Part shown: in pieces, positions 23,639-36,865 of the stretch
How the letters are laid out: each line of letters starts with the position of its first letter
How positions within the stretch are numbered: position 1 is the first letter of the stretch
Source: Marisa cornuarietis
Lineage: Eukaryota > Mollusca > Gastropoda > Architaenioglossa > Ampullariidae
Length of the DNA: 64,000 nucleotides
Direction: 5' to 3'
Assembly: GCA_004794655.1 (NCBI GenBank)
Contig: SMMW01000041.1
Location: forward strand, 916,001-980,000
Made by a program: the position numbers and the translations under genes
Notes under the pieces: model-generated
The model's input: the letters and a program-made list of their open reading frames with translations, nothing else
Database searches by the model: none
What the model was told of the DNA's origin: nothing

Positions 23639-26600
23639 TCATCCTTCTTTCTGGCAATACAACTCCTTCAAAGCCTTCAGCTCTTCGATCAGAGTCTTGT
23701 TCTGATTTTCTAGCACAGCCACTCTGTTCTCTAAACATTTAACATATTCTTTCTTCTTTCTGCGACACTCCCTTGCTGCTTCCCTGAAATATTGAACATA
23801 CGTAAATTTGAAATATGCACACAGACTGGAAAATAAAACTGAATAAGTATGCACAACGCCGGGAATAAAATCTACTTCTAATGTGCACACATTCATATAA
23901 AGTTGCAAAATTCTGCTATAACATTGTGTTACAAGTGAAATTATTCTGATTACAAAATATTGATATATTTAGCAAAGATGAAAGAATAGGTAATGCACTG
24001 TGTCCAGTTTATAAGCTTAACCCTCTTGTTCGACAAGCCACGATCGTGGCTTTGCCTGGTAGCACGGGCAAGGCGATTTTCATTATTTTTTATTGCAAAG
24101 TTCAAGTTTTTTCCAAAAATGTATAGGTTTCTTGGTCTAATGTTTATCTCAGAGCAGCAATAATAAAAAACAAACTTCACACACTGTCGTCTTCGCAATC
24201 TTCATTTATAAGCCAGTCATTGTAATGTTATATTTTTAAATTGAACCAAGAGGATTAACACATGAAGATGACGTGGCTCAACAAAACAGAGGTATTAAAT
24301 ACCTCACTCCAAGAATAGACATTATTTTATTAATATTCTTTTATGTTAGCCCTAAACTGATTTTACAATATATACTTAATGCAACATCACAATCTTGACC
24401 ACTCTTATAGCTTTACCCAAAATTGTTTTCAAAACACACTATTCAGATATCCATCTTCTAATGAACATAAGCTTCAAAACACCTGCTTTTATTTCCTTCC
24501 TGTGCTATATCACAACATGGGATGGACAACACTGACACTTGTATCAGTTCATTTCCCCCACCCCATTTTATGTTTCCATCAATATGAACTGGTAGCTGAG
24601 TGCTGTCATGAATCTTAGCTTCTTATTATAGTTAAATGAGCTCAAAGCTCATTCACCCTTTGCCCTTAAAGTACACAATCTGTGCCTATTCAATAAACAT
24701 ATTACCGATTTTTCAATAATCGAAGCTCTCTTTTCCTGGATCCCTCTTCTGATAAATGAGTGGGACTTGAGATTGGACTACCTGCTGTGGCCATAACCAC
24801 ACCCTGAGGAATTGATGTAGCAATCTGGTATGTCTGCACATTTGCACCCCCAACTGAAATCAAAGCAGTTTTTAATAAGATATTTTGGTATCATTATATG
24901 GCTGGATCATGTATTGGTAATGCTGTGGGGTTTCCTTCGATCTTTCCCTGAATGAGCATATAAATATTCCAGCTTACAAATGTAATGTATTTGACAAATT
25001 AATATTAGAATCAGTCATCAAAGAGGTTGAAAATACATACTTCAGGCTCTCTGGCAAGGTATAATATGATGGGTCTTTTGCAATGAAGCCTCCTTATCTA
25101 TAGATTACTTAGAATTGTTCATTTTATTATTTGAAGATGATGATGTTTTGATAGCCAAATCAGTGACTGGTTTGTAAAATCAGCTAAATAATTTAAGCAT
25201 AGCTTCATCTACTTGGAGCAAGAGCAAGGAGCAAGAGAATGCTGGACCTACAATAGTATTGAAATGCTTGTTGTTAATGCTTATAAATATCTTGGATTGT
25301 TCTCTACTAAGCTTAGTTTTACAGCTGCATGTCAGGACTTGGCAAACAGAGAAAAAGAGAGTTTATTTCTAATAATGAAATTCTTAGATCCTATAATAAT
25401 ACAAGTTTAGATATATTTTTTAAACTTTTTGATGCCCAAGTTCAACCTATGTTACAATATGGTGCAAAACTATGGGGATTAGATAAGGCATCACAATATT
25501 GCAAAGAAGTTCACTTTTTGCCTTAAAAATTTCTTGGGGTTAGATGGACGAACTCCAAATGATTTAGTTCATGGCCAATTATGTAGAAACCCAATTACAA
25601 TAAATTCTGTTAACAAATGTGTTTGTTACTGGTTGAAACTTGTTAGAATGAATGATGATAGGCTGTCCTGCAAGGTTTATAGAATGCTGTTCACTTTAGA
25701 TGCAAAGGGTAAAACAAACTAGGTATCTAATATTCAAACAAAGTTATTTTCCCTTGGGTTTGGCTTTGTGTGGTTAAATAAGGGGGTACAAAATGTAAGT
25801 TTGTTTATAAGTAAAGCTTCCCGGGCTGTTCAAATTTAAGCGGCGGTGCAACCAGGCTAGTTATCGTGCCACCCACACATACACGTCGCATTGCTTTAAT
25901 TTTTTAAGACTCATCTCGCTCGTTATTTTGCCGAAAAAATTAATGAATTCGATAGTTGATTCATTTTTCTATCGAGTGATCTTTTTATGATGTAGTTTTC
26001 ACGTTTGACAGTAATTTTCTAAATTTTCCCACGGTACCTGTCTTTCTGTTTGGAAAATGGCTAGCAAATTTCCAGCATTGAAATTTCGACCGGCAGCTTT
26101 GAAAATGTATATTTATTAACCTACAGTAAAGACAACCATCTGTAATACACCGTTTTAAAGAGCATTTTTAAAACATTCACTTGGTGTAAATTTTAAGATA
26201 CTACATAGGTTTTGTCCGAGTACTAAAATCAAATGAACTGTACAAATTTTAGACCTCTTGAAGGTCAATTTAAGAAATTAACAAAAAAAATTATTTACAC
26301 AATATATACAGACATAAAATACCAAACAAACATATGTTTTATTAGAATATACATTAGAATTTAAATATTACTTACTATTTTCTTCTCCTTTGCGGTTGTT
26401 GAAGTACAAATCCATGTCAAATTGAGTAAACCGCCAATGTACTTCAATACTTCAAAACAGCGCTCGACCAATGTTTACATTCTTTGTTAAAATACAAAAT
26501 TTTTTGATTGGCTGAACCAGTTAAAGGGAGGGAATCATGGTGGACTATTTCCTAACGGTTTCAGTAGTTTCCTCCCTTATGTTACTTTCATTTACGCCTG

Positions 26601-29600
26601 TGAAAGCGACTTTTTCACTGCGTGCGTTGTGTATGGGCTCATTATCATGGCATTTTCTGGGAATACTATAAAAGTGTGTTTTCAAGCAAACACAATGTAA
26701 GGCTGTTCCTTTTCTTTACATTTTGATCTATCATTATCAATTTTAATTGTTATTCTACCTATTTTAGTTAATTTTTTATGATTTTTTGAAAAAGGGGTAA
26801 ATACATCCGTCCAAGGGGGTCGAACCGCCGCTTAGCCTTCCGTCAAGAATGAGTTAAAGGAACAACAAGTTTTGTGTAGATGGCAGGAGTGGGAAGATCA
26901 TATTAATAGTAGTGAGAGGTATTCTTTTTGTTCTACATATGGGATCGCAGGAACTGGTAAAAAATATTTGCAAATGGACCAAGAGTACTATCTGGTGATA
27001 GATTTGGCTAAATTGAAAATTACAGTACATTGTCCTACACAGCAACCATGCATTGGGAAATCTACCTTTTTAACAATTAAAAATTTTAGGCACACTTAAG
27101 TACCTGGGATGTAGAACTGCCCATCAGGACCTTGGGCATACTGTACTATTGTGGCTCCACCAGTGCCTGCATTGGCAGCTGATGTGGGACTGGCATTTGT
27201 CATGGTTAGTGTTTGAAGACCTTGTGTCACTGGTGTGCCATCTGCAAGTTGAAGAGTTCCCGCTGGTACCACTGAAACAAATACAGTGGATTCTTGTCAA
27301 CTGGCACACTAGGCAAACACAGAAAGGCTACTGCCTCTCTTTTTCCTGATAATACATTTCTACAAGAATGTCAGTGCCAATGATGGTTCATGAAATTCTG
27401 TGCTGGTGATTTTGATCTCAAGGACGTTTCTCTGCCATGAAGGCTCATCTAGATTGATGATGTCATAGTAAAGGCACTGATCGTCAACACCAGGCTATAT
27501 GACAGGAGAGACTGCAAAAAGATTGAACATTCCTCATTCAATTGTTCACGACCATTTCAGGTTGCTGGGGAACGAATGTAGATTCGATATTTGGGTTACT
27601 CATGAACTCAAAGAAATTCATTTGACAAGGAAAACAATTTTTTTTTTTGCTTTTTTTTGTGTGTGCAGAAACTGAGAAGTGGATTGTTTATAACAATGTG
27701 GTGCGCAAATGGTCTTGGTCCCAACATGATGATTCACCAATCAAAAGCAGACATTCTTCAGATGAAGGATAAGATCTCAGCGAGGTGGAATTTTAAAAGT
27801 GCCACATTTTTTCGAGCTCGTACTAAGGAACCAATCAATCAATTTGAACGTGTACTGTTGGCAATTGGTTAGTTTGAGTGAATTCACCGTTCAGAAATGT
27901 CCAGTGCTCGTTAATTGTAACAGTCATGTTCCGTCATGACAATGTGACCACACACATTTGATCACCCATTAAAAATTTCTGGAGCTGGAATGAGATGTGT
28001 TGCTAAACCCAACATACTCATCTAACCTTGTGCTGTAAGACTTCAAGTTGTTTCGCTCTCATCAAAACTCGAGTGGAATAATGAGGCTGTAAACATTGTT
28101 CAGTTTTTCGCCGATAAAGACAGATCCTTCAATGAACAAGGAACTATGAAGCTCACTGAAAGATGGCAAAAGGTTATCGAACAAAACCGGGAATATATCA
28201 TTGATTCATCTTAGTTCTTTATATAAATAAATGCCCATAGAAAAACATAAAATATGTCATGACTTTTTTCACAACCCAATAAATACCCATTATTGGTCTT
28301 ATCAGCTTGATGAGAATGTGATGGAAAAAGCCTTGAAGTGAAAAGTAACCCAGAAGACACAAAGTCAGGTAAACAGCTCTCCACCCCACCCCTAATCTCA
28401 ACAAGTTTTATGTAAAAAATGGTTTTATTTTGCAAGCTCACTTTTAGCTGCATCTCTAAACTTTCCTTCTACAATCTATGCTAGATGACAAGCTGGAAAT
28501 TAGGAAACATGGCTTTTAACTGGAAAGTATTATGTTGCCAATTATCATCAATACCTTGTTGATAGTGCACTGCATTGGCGGATGTTGTCAGATTTTGTGC
28601 TGTTTCTTGGTCATCCTGACTTTGACTGCTATTGGAATCTTCATCCATTTTATTTACCGGTGAAGACAGGTCATTCAGAATTTTCCTAAAAAGGCAAAAT
28701 AACAGCGATAAAAAGAAATCTACATCATGTGAGATGTTCCATATGAAGCAAGATGATTTGAAAAATTCATCATGAAAACATACACAATATGCCAAAGGAT
28801 GCAAAGTAATAAAATAGAATGTCTAAAGAGCAAGCAGTGTTCAAGTGACAGAACCATCTGCCATTTCTTTCCAAACCGCCCTCCCCCCAACTGCTACTCA
28901 AATCTTTTATCATCAAATCAAAAACAACTGCAGCCTGTTAGTATTACATAAATTGCAGTAAACCTTCTCTTTACCTAAGATGATGAACTGTTTTTTTAAC
29001 TTTAGTAATCCAAATAGGCTTATGCTTGTTCTAAAAATACTTTTTTAACGGAGATTAACTAGAAAAACTGTAAGATGATTTCTACCACTAAACAAATAAT
29101 AAAAAACATCGTAAATTGCTATTTTTGCTTTCTCTCGCTTTTTTTTAAAAAAAAAGACAGATGCTTTACTACATTCATTTCCCCTACAATATTCTATCTC
29201 AAATTTGTTAATCAATACATGCCCTTATGTGCTAACCCCTACTTACAATTGACTGAACATGATAAAAATGGTGCCGGGACCACTTTCTTATTTAAGCCCT
29301 TGTTTTGTTGGGTTTTTTTTTTGTAAAGGGTTGCATAAATCTAGAAACAATCCCCAATTTAAAAAGCCAACAGGCAACATCTATGACAATACCTGTAAGA
29401 AGGTCGCCTGGCAAGTATTTCCCTTCTTTTCTTTGTTTCTGAATCTTCAGAATGAAGATCGTCATCAACATTTGCAACCTACCAAATACAAAGAAAAATT
29501 TCTCATCTTTAACACTACCTGATTAAAAACCCACATTATTATTCCTGCCACTAAATTATTTATTACAGGAAACACTAGTCACAAGCCTAAACTTGCAAAA

Positions 29601-31128
29601 CAAATTACTGCAAATATATAGGAAGACAATTCAACACAACCTTTTTTGCTTAAGAAGGCAATCCAGAACCTGGCACATTTAAAGTAATAAAACAATTTAT
29701 ATCACACAACTGTGCAACAAATGCACAATGTCTGTGAAAAAAATCACTTTACCAATGCAGCTTAATTCAAGTATTTTCTGGAAAAAAAAGCTTCAAGAGA
29801 GAATCCCTACTAAATTTCTTTTATATTCACCAGGACCTGTTTTGCAATAGGATAAGAAATCACATCACTCTCTTGTCCACACAAATTGAAAAAAAAGTAA
29901 AACTTTCTCCAGCAAATGACAGACTCAGTGCTTGGTCATTGTTGCAGAACACACTTAGATACTTTTAATTTTTTATGTCCAAACTGTTACCGGGTGTGTT
30001 CTTAAAGCTGAATCAAAAATTCAGACTTAGGTCAACAGTTTCATAATGTGGCAAACATAACGTAACAACAGAGTACCAACCAAAGTCAAGAAGTAGTTTT
30101 GTTTAACAAATAGTAATTTACATTGAAAATTAAAAAAAATTGTGAGCCAATTAGTATTTTAAACCAGGTGATGTCAGAAACTGACACTTTGAGAACATAA
30201 GTTATTAGTAGTTGCTATCAAAGTTCTAATCAAGTTGCCACCAACTTGCTAAATTCAACGCAGAAATGAACCAAAAAAAAAATTCCCCTCCTACCTTCAC
30301 ACTGATCTGAGCATAAATTTTGACAGTCTCAAAAAAGGCTTCACAGTAACTTCTGTATTTTCAACTGCAAATAGCTACTCATAAATGATCTCACAGAATT
30401 GTGAGAGTACAATCTTTCCATAGCCAAAGTTTCTGTCTTTTTCAATTTTGTTTCCATTTTCTGTTCATCATCAAGAATTAGCCAACCAGCATGTCCAGGA
30501 GTATCAATGATCACACAAGACCACAGTTACAATTTATGAACTTATGGGAGAATTCATCAAACAGATCACCAACCCTTCTTTTGCAAAGGCACTTACTGAC
30601 ATCTAAGAATGTGCTAAACTGGAGATTTGCAGGGGCTGCAATTGATGTTATGCTATACAACGGATACAACAGCTACAGGCTAAAGAATAAGCTCAAACAG
30701 CTCAAATGGCAAGAAAACTAGTGAAAGCGGACAGACGTTATATTTGCCACACAGGAACTTGATGTGTCTGGCATTTATATGACAATGACCACCAGTTACT
30801 TCCAGAAAAGGTCATGCATCCTCTGCTAAGAAATCTTTCAGGGCAGTCTAGCTGTCAGAAAACAAAGCAGATACATGGGGATGTAAATCACTACTGGTAC
30901 ATAAAAATACTTTAGTTAATGTCAGCTGAGGAATAAGGAAGCTTTTCTCACCCTAACTACTTGAATTGTCTGTACCGATCCAGCACCACCAGCTGTTTGT
31001 ATGACAGATGGCTGATTAGACTGAATCACTGAATGCACTTGAACTGGGTGGTTTGGAATTGTTACATGCACAACAGAGATGCCTTGACTGCCATTTTCAA
31101 TCTCCCCTGGTCCACTTCCTTCCGACAT
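23639..31128 (-). CDS. CREB1-like: CREB1-type cAMP-response element-binding protein, 284 aa
   Basis: This nuclear bZIP activator binds TGACGTCA and recruits CBP/p300 after phosphorylation. Six coding exons, 31128-30952, 29478-29393, 28685-28555, 27271-27104, 24853-24706 and 23783-23639, splice in frame to 285 codons with stop. A glutamine-containing N-terminal Q1-like region (residues 1-59) is followed by the kinase-inducible domain, with SEDSE at 69-73 and RRPSYRKILNDL, where Ser86 corresponds to mammalian Ser133. A Q2-like region follows (QGLQTLTMTN, IVQYAQGPDGQ). The C-terminal basic region and leucine zipper (residues about 230-284; REAARECRRKKKEYVKCLEN) are almost identical to vertebrate CREB1. 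The ATG lies two bases after an acceptor AG, so the first exon is untranslated. The protein is shorter than the roughly 340-aa human form, mainly in the Q regions. Confidence 0.96.
24017..24258. mobile_element. piggyBac-like MITE with TTAA target duplication
   Basis: TTAA at 24017-24020 and 24255-24258 flank ends CCCTCTTGTTC and, inverted, TCCTCTTGGTTC. TTAA duplication with CCC-type ends is the piggyBac signature. It contains the 18-nt perfect palindrome AAGCCACGATCGTGGCTT (24035-24052). At about 242 bp it has no ORF of its own. It lies in the last CREB intron. Confidence 0.72.
25130..27080 (+). mobile_element. LINE remnant (YADD motif to C-terminus), split by another element
   Basis: The plus strand reads from a degraded active site ('ADDVLIAKSVTGL', near 25137) through 'VVNAYKYLGLFSTKLSF', 'LDIFFKLFDAQVQPMLQYGAKLWGL', 'FLGVRWT' and 'YWLKLVRM' to 'SLGFGFVWLNKGVQ' at about 25790. 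After a 1-kb interruption it resumes at 26845 ('LKEQQVLCRWQEWEDHINSSERY'). This is the post-active-site region of an invertebrate non-LTR retrotransposon whose clade I cannot fix. It carries stops and frameshifts and lies antisense in the CREB intron between 24853 and 27104. Confidence 0.72.
25837..26834. mobile_element. 1-kb non-autonomous TIR element, probable TA target
   Basis: The ends are TAAGCGGCGGTGCAACC (25837 onward) and, inverted from 26834, TAAGCGGCGGTTCGACC. If TA is the duplicated target, the repeat itself begins AGCGGCGGT, which would fit a Tc1/mariner-like or other TA-targeting family. No transposase is seen. It interrupts the LINE remnant, whose reading resumes directly after it, so it is the younger insertion. 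Confidence 0.72.
27460..28214 (+). pseudogene. Dead mariner-like transposase
   Basis: Fragments in native order match mariner (D,D34D) transposase: 'LNIPHSIVHDHF', 'WVTHELKEIHLTRK', 'EKWIVYNNVVRKWSWSQHD', the second catalytic region 'VMFRHDNVTTHI' (usually HDNARPH), and the end 'MKLTERWQKVIEQN...YIID' at about 28150-28205. Several frameshifts, stops and a central deletion make it non-functional. It lies antisense in the CREB intron between 27271 and 28555. Terminal repeats were not located. Confidence 0.82.
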
Positions 31129-33208
31129 TGCTGGAAAAAAGAATCAGAATACTGGAAACACCTATCACAGAGATATGTTTTGTGGCTTGAGACTTTGAAG
31201 ATGAAATTACTGAATGTCAGAAACAAGTGAAGCTTGAAGAATGACAGTCACTCAGTAGTCAAATGGCTGAATGGGTAGTCATGCAGAATATACTAGCTTC
31301 CAGGAAAATAAAACCCAAACAAACAAATGTGGCTGTACCCTCCTTCCTGTTCTTGTAAATTTTGAAAGTAGAAGATGGATATGCTGAAGCTTCATTTATA
31401 AAACCACCGTGCATTTCTCCACAAAGGCAAAAATATTTCCACCATTTCAGGCTGATTAATCTGTAATCAGTGCAATTTTGTTTCCTTGCTTTCAGTGTAA
31501 CAAAGACTGAATTGCTGGAAAGCAGCTTGAATGCTTCTACTTAAATCCCCAAATGATTGGTCTGGTCTTTTAATTTCATAGACCGCTCTAGATGGAAGTC
31601 TCCTTTCAAGTTTAAAGTTGTTCATGTGATGACTTGAAGTCTGAATGAGCAATTTCTTACAGGTTTCTATTCTCACAGATGAATAAAATGGGTGAAAACT
31701 CTATGCAAGTTGCTCCTGGCTCTTACATACATCATTTCCTTGTCAGGAACTGAAGTTAACGAAGACAGGAATCATATCTTTCCTTTTCCCAGCACCAAGA
31801 ATAATAATGGTCACTCCTTATTACTCAAAAGCAATGCTGAGATCCCCATTTTATTAACTTTAACAAAGACTATGTTGGTAATGGCTGACATCAATGGATA
31901 ATGTACACACACTGCAGCGCTAGTACTCCCAGTATGCAGCAATTGAAAGACTGCTTTGGAGCATTGTACTTTCTGTCCCAGTAGATCTCAGCATGTTTCA
32001 TTAGAAACGTAAATCTGATGACTACTCTCCCCTCTTTCAGCTCCTTAATCTGTAGCTTGGCTATTGGCTTCATTCTAGTTGTCTCTCAAATCATTCTTAA
32101 AGACTAATAGTTTTTTTTCAACAGAAAAGTTTTTTTTTTATTTGCTTTGTTGTGTGAGTGAGAGTGTTTTGGTAATGTCAAATCTCTACTGTTTAACCCA
32201 TGATTAATTTTTGCACAGTACATGTTTCAATGAATATGCTCCAACGAATCTTACAAGCAGAACTAAAGCCCAAAGATTTCCAAATTCATTCTCTTGCATC
32301 TATTGTAATGTGCAGTTCCAGCAATGTGTTGTAAACAGTACCTTAAAATTTATCTAAGAACAATATAATCATTATCAGATATTATGGGCAGTTTAGCACA
32401 AAATATTTTTATATAATTAAAACAAGTCACCAACACTTGAAACTTCATGGTTTAAAACTTTAGTACAAGTCTTTCCTATATTGACATATTCTTTACCTAC
32501 AAATAATGCCAATTATTAAAGTTCTGTAACAATATCTGATATTTGCAATATCACTTTTAACTACACTGAATAATTTGAGTGCATTAAAAAGTGATGCCAG
32601 TTAAACTGTTTTTGTTCGCAGCCACAATTACTAAGTTAAAAATGATAACTCTATATGATGAAAAATAAACAGAATTATTAAAATGTGTCTTTATTATAAA
32701 TAAAAGAAAACTTTCTTTGCTTTGAAGATCACTGCTACATTGATAACTCATCAATGAAGAACTGATGAAGTCATGCTGTCATAGACCACCATCAGAACTG
32801 AAATGTTGTTGGGTACGCCATAACGAACATGTGACGAAGTATACTTAGTAAGAGAATTAAATCAATTTTCCGATCCACTCAGCTAAAACAAAAATAAACG
32901 TGTTCATACCATAACGCCATATGAACAATGTAAAAACCGGAACACATCATCGTGCTTCGTAAGAGCCGCGTGAAGCGTCACTGGGGAACCCCAAGCTGTG
33001 TGACCCCCGCTTCGAGGAGTGCGCTTCGAAAGTCGGAACGAAACAGGAAAGCGATCTATGCAGGGCTGGGTCCTCAAACGCAAAACGCCTTTTCAAAACA
33101 GTAAACCAAAATTTTTTCTTCAGTTGGTAAGATCGCAAAAAGTCTGTAAGCTCGCGATCCGATTGAGAACCATGCTTGGTTGTTGTGATTCGCCGCGAGT
33201 GTACTTAC

Positions 33209-33435
33209 CAGTTACGTACTTTTCGTCACCAACTTTGCGGCAATGGGAGTGGATAAATTTGCAGAATACGTAGTCGCCACGTCAAACTACACCATCAGCG
33301 TCACAGGGCCCAACAACAAGGCCGTCTTGCCAGACAATTTTTTTAACCCTATTCATCCGCGACCCACGGGAATCACGCGTTATGATTGGCTAATATCAGG
33401 TGAATGACGTCATTCATCCGCTTGCTGACGCGAAC
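33209..33435 (-). promoter_or_regulatory. Candidate CREB first exon and promoter with CRE cluster
   Basis: On the minus strand, GTAACTG|GTAAGT is a consensus donor with exon end at 33209, matching the need for an untranslated exon before the ATG exon at 31130. Around and upstream lie a perfect CRE TGACGTCA (33405-33412), half-sites TGACGT (33284-33279), TGACGC (33303-33298) and TGACGC (33426-33431), and an inverted CCAAT (ATTGG near 33385). The region is CpG-rich compared with its surroundings. The start site is not determined. Confidence 0.55.
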
Positions 33436-36400
33436 TCATTATCGTGGAAATGTCGTCTGACACAAGGAGATATAATTCGATGCTTTGATGATCTTCATAG
33501 GAAATAAAATTCTTTAACTATAATACTTTTACTTACTAAGATAGTAAAGTTTGCGTTTAAGTTACAAAAACTATAAAGTTGCTGAAGTCTGCTGAAGAGC
33601 TATATGCCCACGCGTAAGGCTTGTAGCAGTACTACGTCTTCCACAAAAATGCGAGATGGTAGAAAGCTATTTGCGAACAGTTTAGACGATGGACTGCGCG
33701 TTTTCCGGTTTACCTTTCATTATCAAGAAGCACATGCTGAAAATTAAGTCAGTAAATTGTGCTAATGATCTGTTGAATTTCTGTAAAAGCAGGTTCACCT
33801 TTGACTTTTTCTCCTTGAAGAGTGGGCGGTATATCATAGCGGCAGTTTCGCTCAAAGTACTCTTAACTCTATAAACTTCTTACTTTTTTTTAGTTTTTAA
33901 TTTGATTTTTACAATTCGGACATGCATACACATGCGACAGTAATCGAAGGTAAGTCGCGCGAAATGAGGAAAGCGAGTGAACGATATCATTAACTGCAAC
34001 ACCTCTAAGTTACCTCCCTTTGACCAGGAACTGCTATTGATACACTCAAACGATACGTACTTATGAGAACTATTTTGATGTACGTGTGGGTGATAAACAA
34101 ATTAAAATTAATTTTATTAAACAATAAAGTAGGCAGTGATCAAGGCCTAAGCACCGAGGAAGCCAGTTTTGTCAATAATTTGACTACAAGACGCATACAA
34201 ACTGTGTAGAATGGGACAAGCGAAGTTTCACTCATCCATCACAACAATGCAATGGCGTTTTCCGTCTTTTTCTGGAACTTTTTGAGTATCTTTTCTTAAT
34301 TTCTCCTCAAAAGAAATTATGAAAGTTGACCCCAGAATGATCTATTAGACTTCTTTTGAGTTTGCCATGTGTTTTGACGGCTGGAGTTCACATGCACAAC
34401 AGACTGGTATAGTACTTCGCATACACAGTTTGTTTTCGAATGGCAGATAGTATTAATTGTAATGAAAAAGGAAATCGCTTGAGAATTAAAGATTGTGGAC
34501 AAGAGATTAAAATAATCATTGTTACTTCGTGCAAAGTAAAAAAACAAAGCCCAGGGAATGCAAGAAGAACGAATTGAAAGATTTAACAAAATAAGGTAAC
34601 AAGGAAAATGCATTTATTTTTTATATCATTTCTAGGTTTACTTTTGAAACTTGCAGGCCGTTTACTGCTGGTCGTGGCGATCAGCAGTGCATTGTCAACA
34701 TTATCAACTTTCCTGATAACCATTCTAGTGTGTACCGTTCCCACAAGTCCTAAAGACTGATCTCGACCGTGCTAATCGTCAAAACATCAAATCTCCGATG
34801 TGTTCTAAAGTCTAGCAAGTGTTGGCAAATGTATTAGCAATGTACCTTGAATGGTACCAGCAGACGAGCGGTTATGCTGGTTCGTTAATGTTGGTCGTCG
34901 CGGGGGTAATAACCGAACAGAAGCAGCGAAAGACAAGACTCGCGTCTTAAGCCTGTCTTGAACAGTGGTGAGCATGGTCCTGCATGAAACGACCAGTCTA
35001 TTCTTTCACGTTTGCCAACCTCCCTCCAAAATATGTTGACAGTGTATATTGATAAAAAAATCTGCATTTAGCTCATGCATGTACATATGGATGCATACAG
35101 AGAAAGAGGATCTTATTACAGATTTAACTGTAAACTGAGTGTACCATTTTACTGGTTTTGAGATGAAAATGGAGAAATCATGACGGCACTGGCTGAACTT
35201 CATTAAAAAAAACAAAAAAACAACCTGAATTGCCAGTGATGTTGCATATGATGTTTTATAGAGGTCGCCTGTGGCATACGGCTAGAGGAGAGTACCGACC
35301 CTGATGCATACTGGACAGTGTCCCGCTCTGATCCCGACATAGGGTGGGTGAACTCGTTATTCACGAGGAACGTCATGGTCAATGGCGCCTGCCCAAGGCC
35401 TGAAAGTGAGGCGAGGGACCGTTCCACGGGAGTTAACTCCAATCACTGGATCTCAGAGAACCTCTACATGGGCTTCTTGTTGGTAGTTTGGCATCATCCC
35501 ATTCAATCAGCGATCTGCCCCGTAACTCCATTGTTCAGTGATCTTTTGGGCGTCGAAACGATGACCTTGAACTATCTGCTCACTCTCTCTCTTTTGTCCG
35601 GAGAATCCCATGTTGAAAGTGCAATCGTCCATGAGGAGGTCTATGGCAAAGTCAACAGCACGTGCGTGGCTGACAAGAAGCAGTCACCCAGAGTGCTTTG
35701 CATTAACTCTATGGACTATGGACTCACGTTTTATCAGCCCTAAAGAGAGAGGCAAACAAATGATTGTCAGTAAATTATTTTCATATTACTGTACTTGAGG
35801 TGTCACAATCGAAAAAAAGGTGTGATGTGTGCCAGTATCCGAACTGTATTAGCTCATTACAGGACAACAGCATTCTAATAACAAGCAGAAATTAAGTCCT
35901 ACGGCAATAGAGCATCTTTCGATGTCGGGTGTAACGTATGGCGAGAAAAAAAAGAAAAAAAGAGAGAGAAAGGAACTTGGTTTAATCTGAATAAAATATA
36001 TTTCCATAATTTATCTGGAATAGAGTAAAAGTACAAGCATCGTTGCAGTGAAATGAAGAGAGAGTGATGGTATTGGTGGTGGCGCTTTCATTTTGAACGA
36101 GCGCCCATCACTTCCGCTCCTTCTGTTCCGGCTTGGCGCTGGCAAAGAGCAGATCCTGCATGTGATGAAAAGACGCCACTGTGCACAGTGCAAAGTCCTT
36201 CCACGCTGTATCCGGCGTGCGGCCAAAAGATGACTATGCATTTGCTCTGTGTTTCTGTAACACGAATTCAGAAACTATCGCAGCTGCGTACTTTAGAGTT
36301 TAAAACTGGAAAATAAACCGCATATACAATTATTTTTTTAACAAAAAGGCCATTCTGCGCCGCGGAAAAGACGGCAGACCTTCATCCCATTTAGGAATTT

Positions 36401-36865
36401 ATATATTCTTATTGTTAATCATATAGATCATTATATTCCTGCACCCTGAAATCGTGGAGTTAGACGTCAATGACTTGCGAGCTTGAGTCGCAGACAAAAA
36501 TGTTTTCAAGCTTTAACAGTTAACACAGAAAAGGGTTCCACAGATCTGAAGTCTCTCAAAAGAGAACTGAGCAAACCTCGTGACAGAGCGTGAAGTAGTT
36601 TTTCACCGCAAAGACTTTGAGTTAGTCTCCTTTGATGTACCATGCACGATAAGCGTTCAAATCCCTCGGTACCCATGTGTCCTAGTTCTTTTTTTGAGAA
36701 ACGTACACTGTTACAAGAACGTGTAGATAGGGAAGAGGTTTCACTCTTTTGTGCCTTGCTTAAGAAGTCAGAGAAAGATTTTCTCACATGTATACACTTA
36801 CATAGATTTTAGTTTACAAATTTGACATACATGCAGGCGATAATAAATTCACACGGACCATGACA
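33436..36865. other. Intergenic, no recognised gene
   Basis: The longest open frame here is 35318-35743 on the plus strand (141 codons). It shows no known motif, no signal peptide and no clear splice borders, and open frames overlap it on the minus strand, so it may be repeat-derived. I see no RNA gene. Poly-purine and AT runs are scattered, for example near 35945-35970. Confidence 0.45.
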
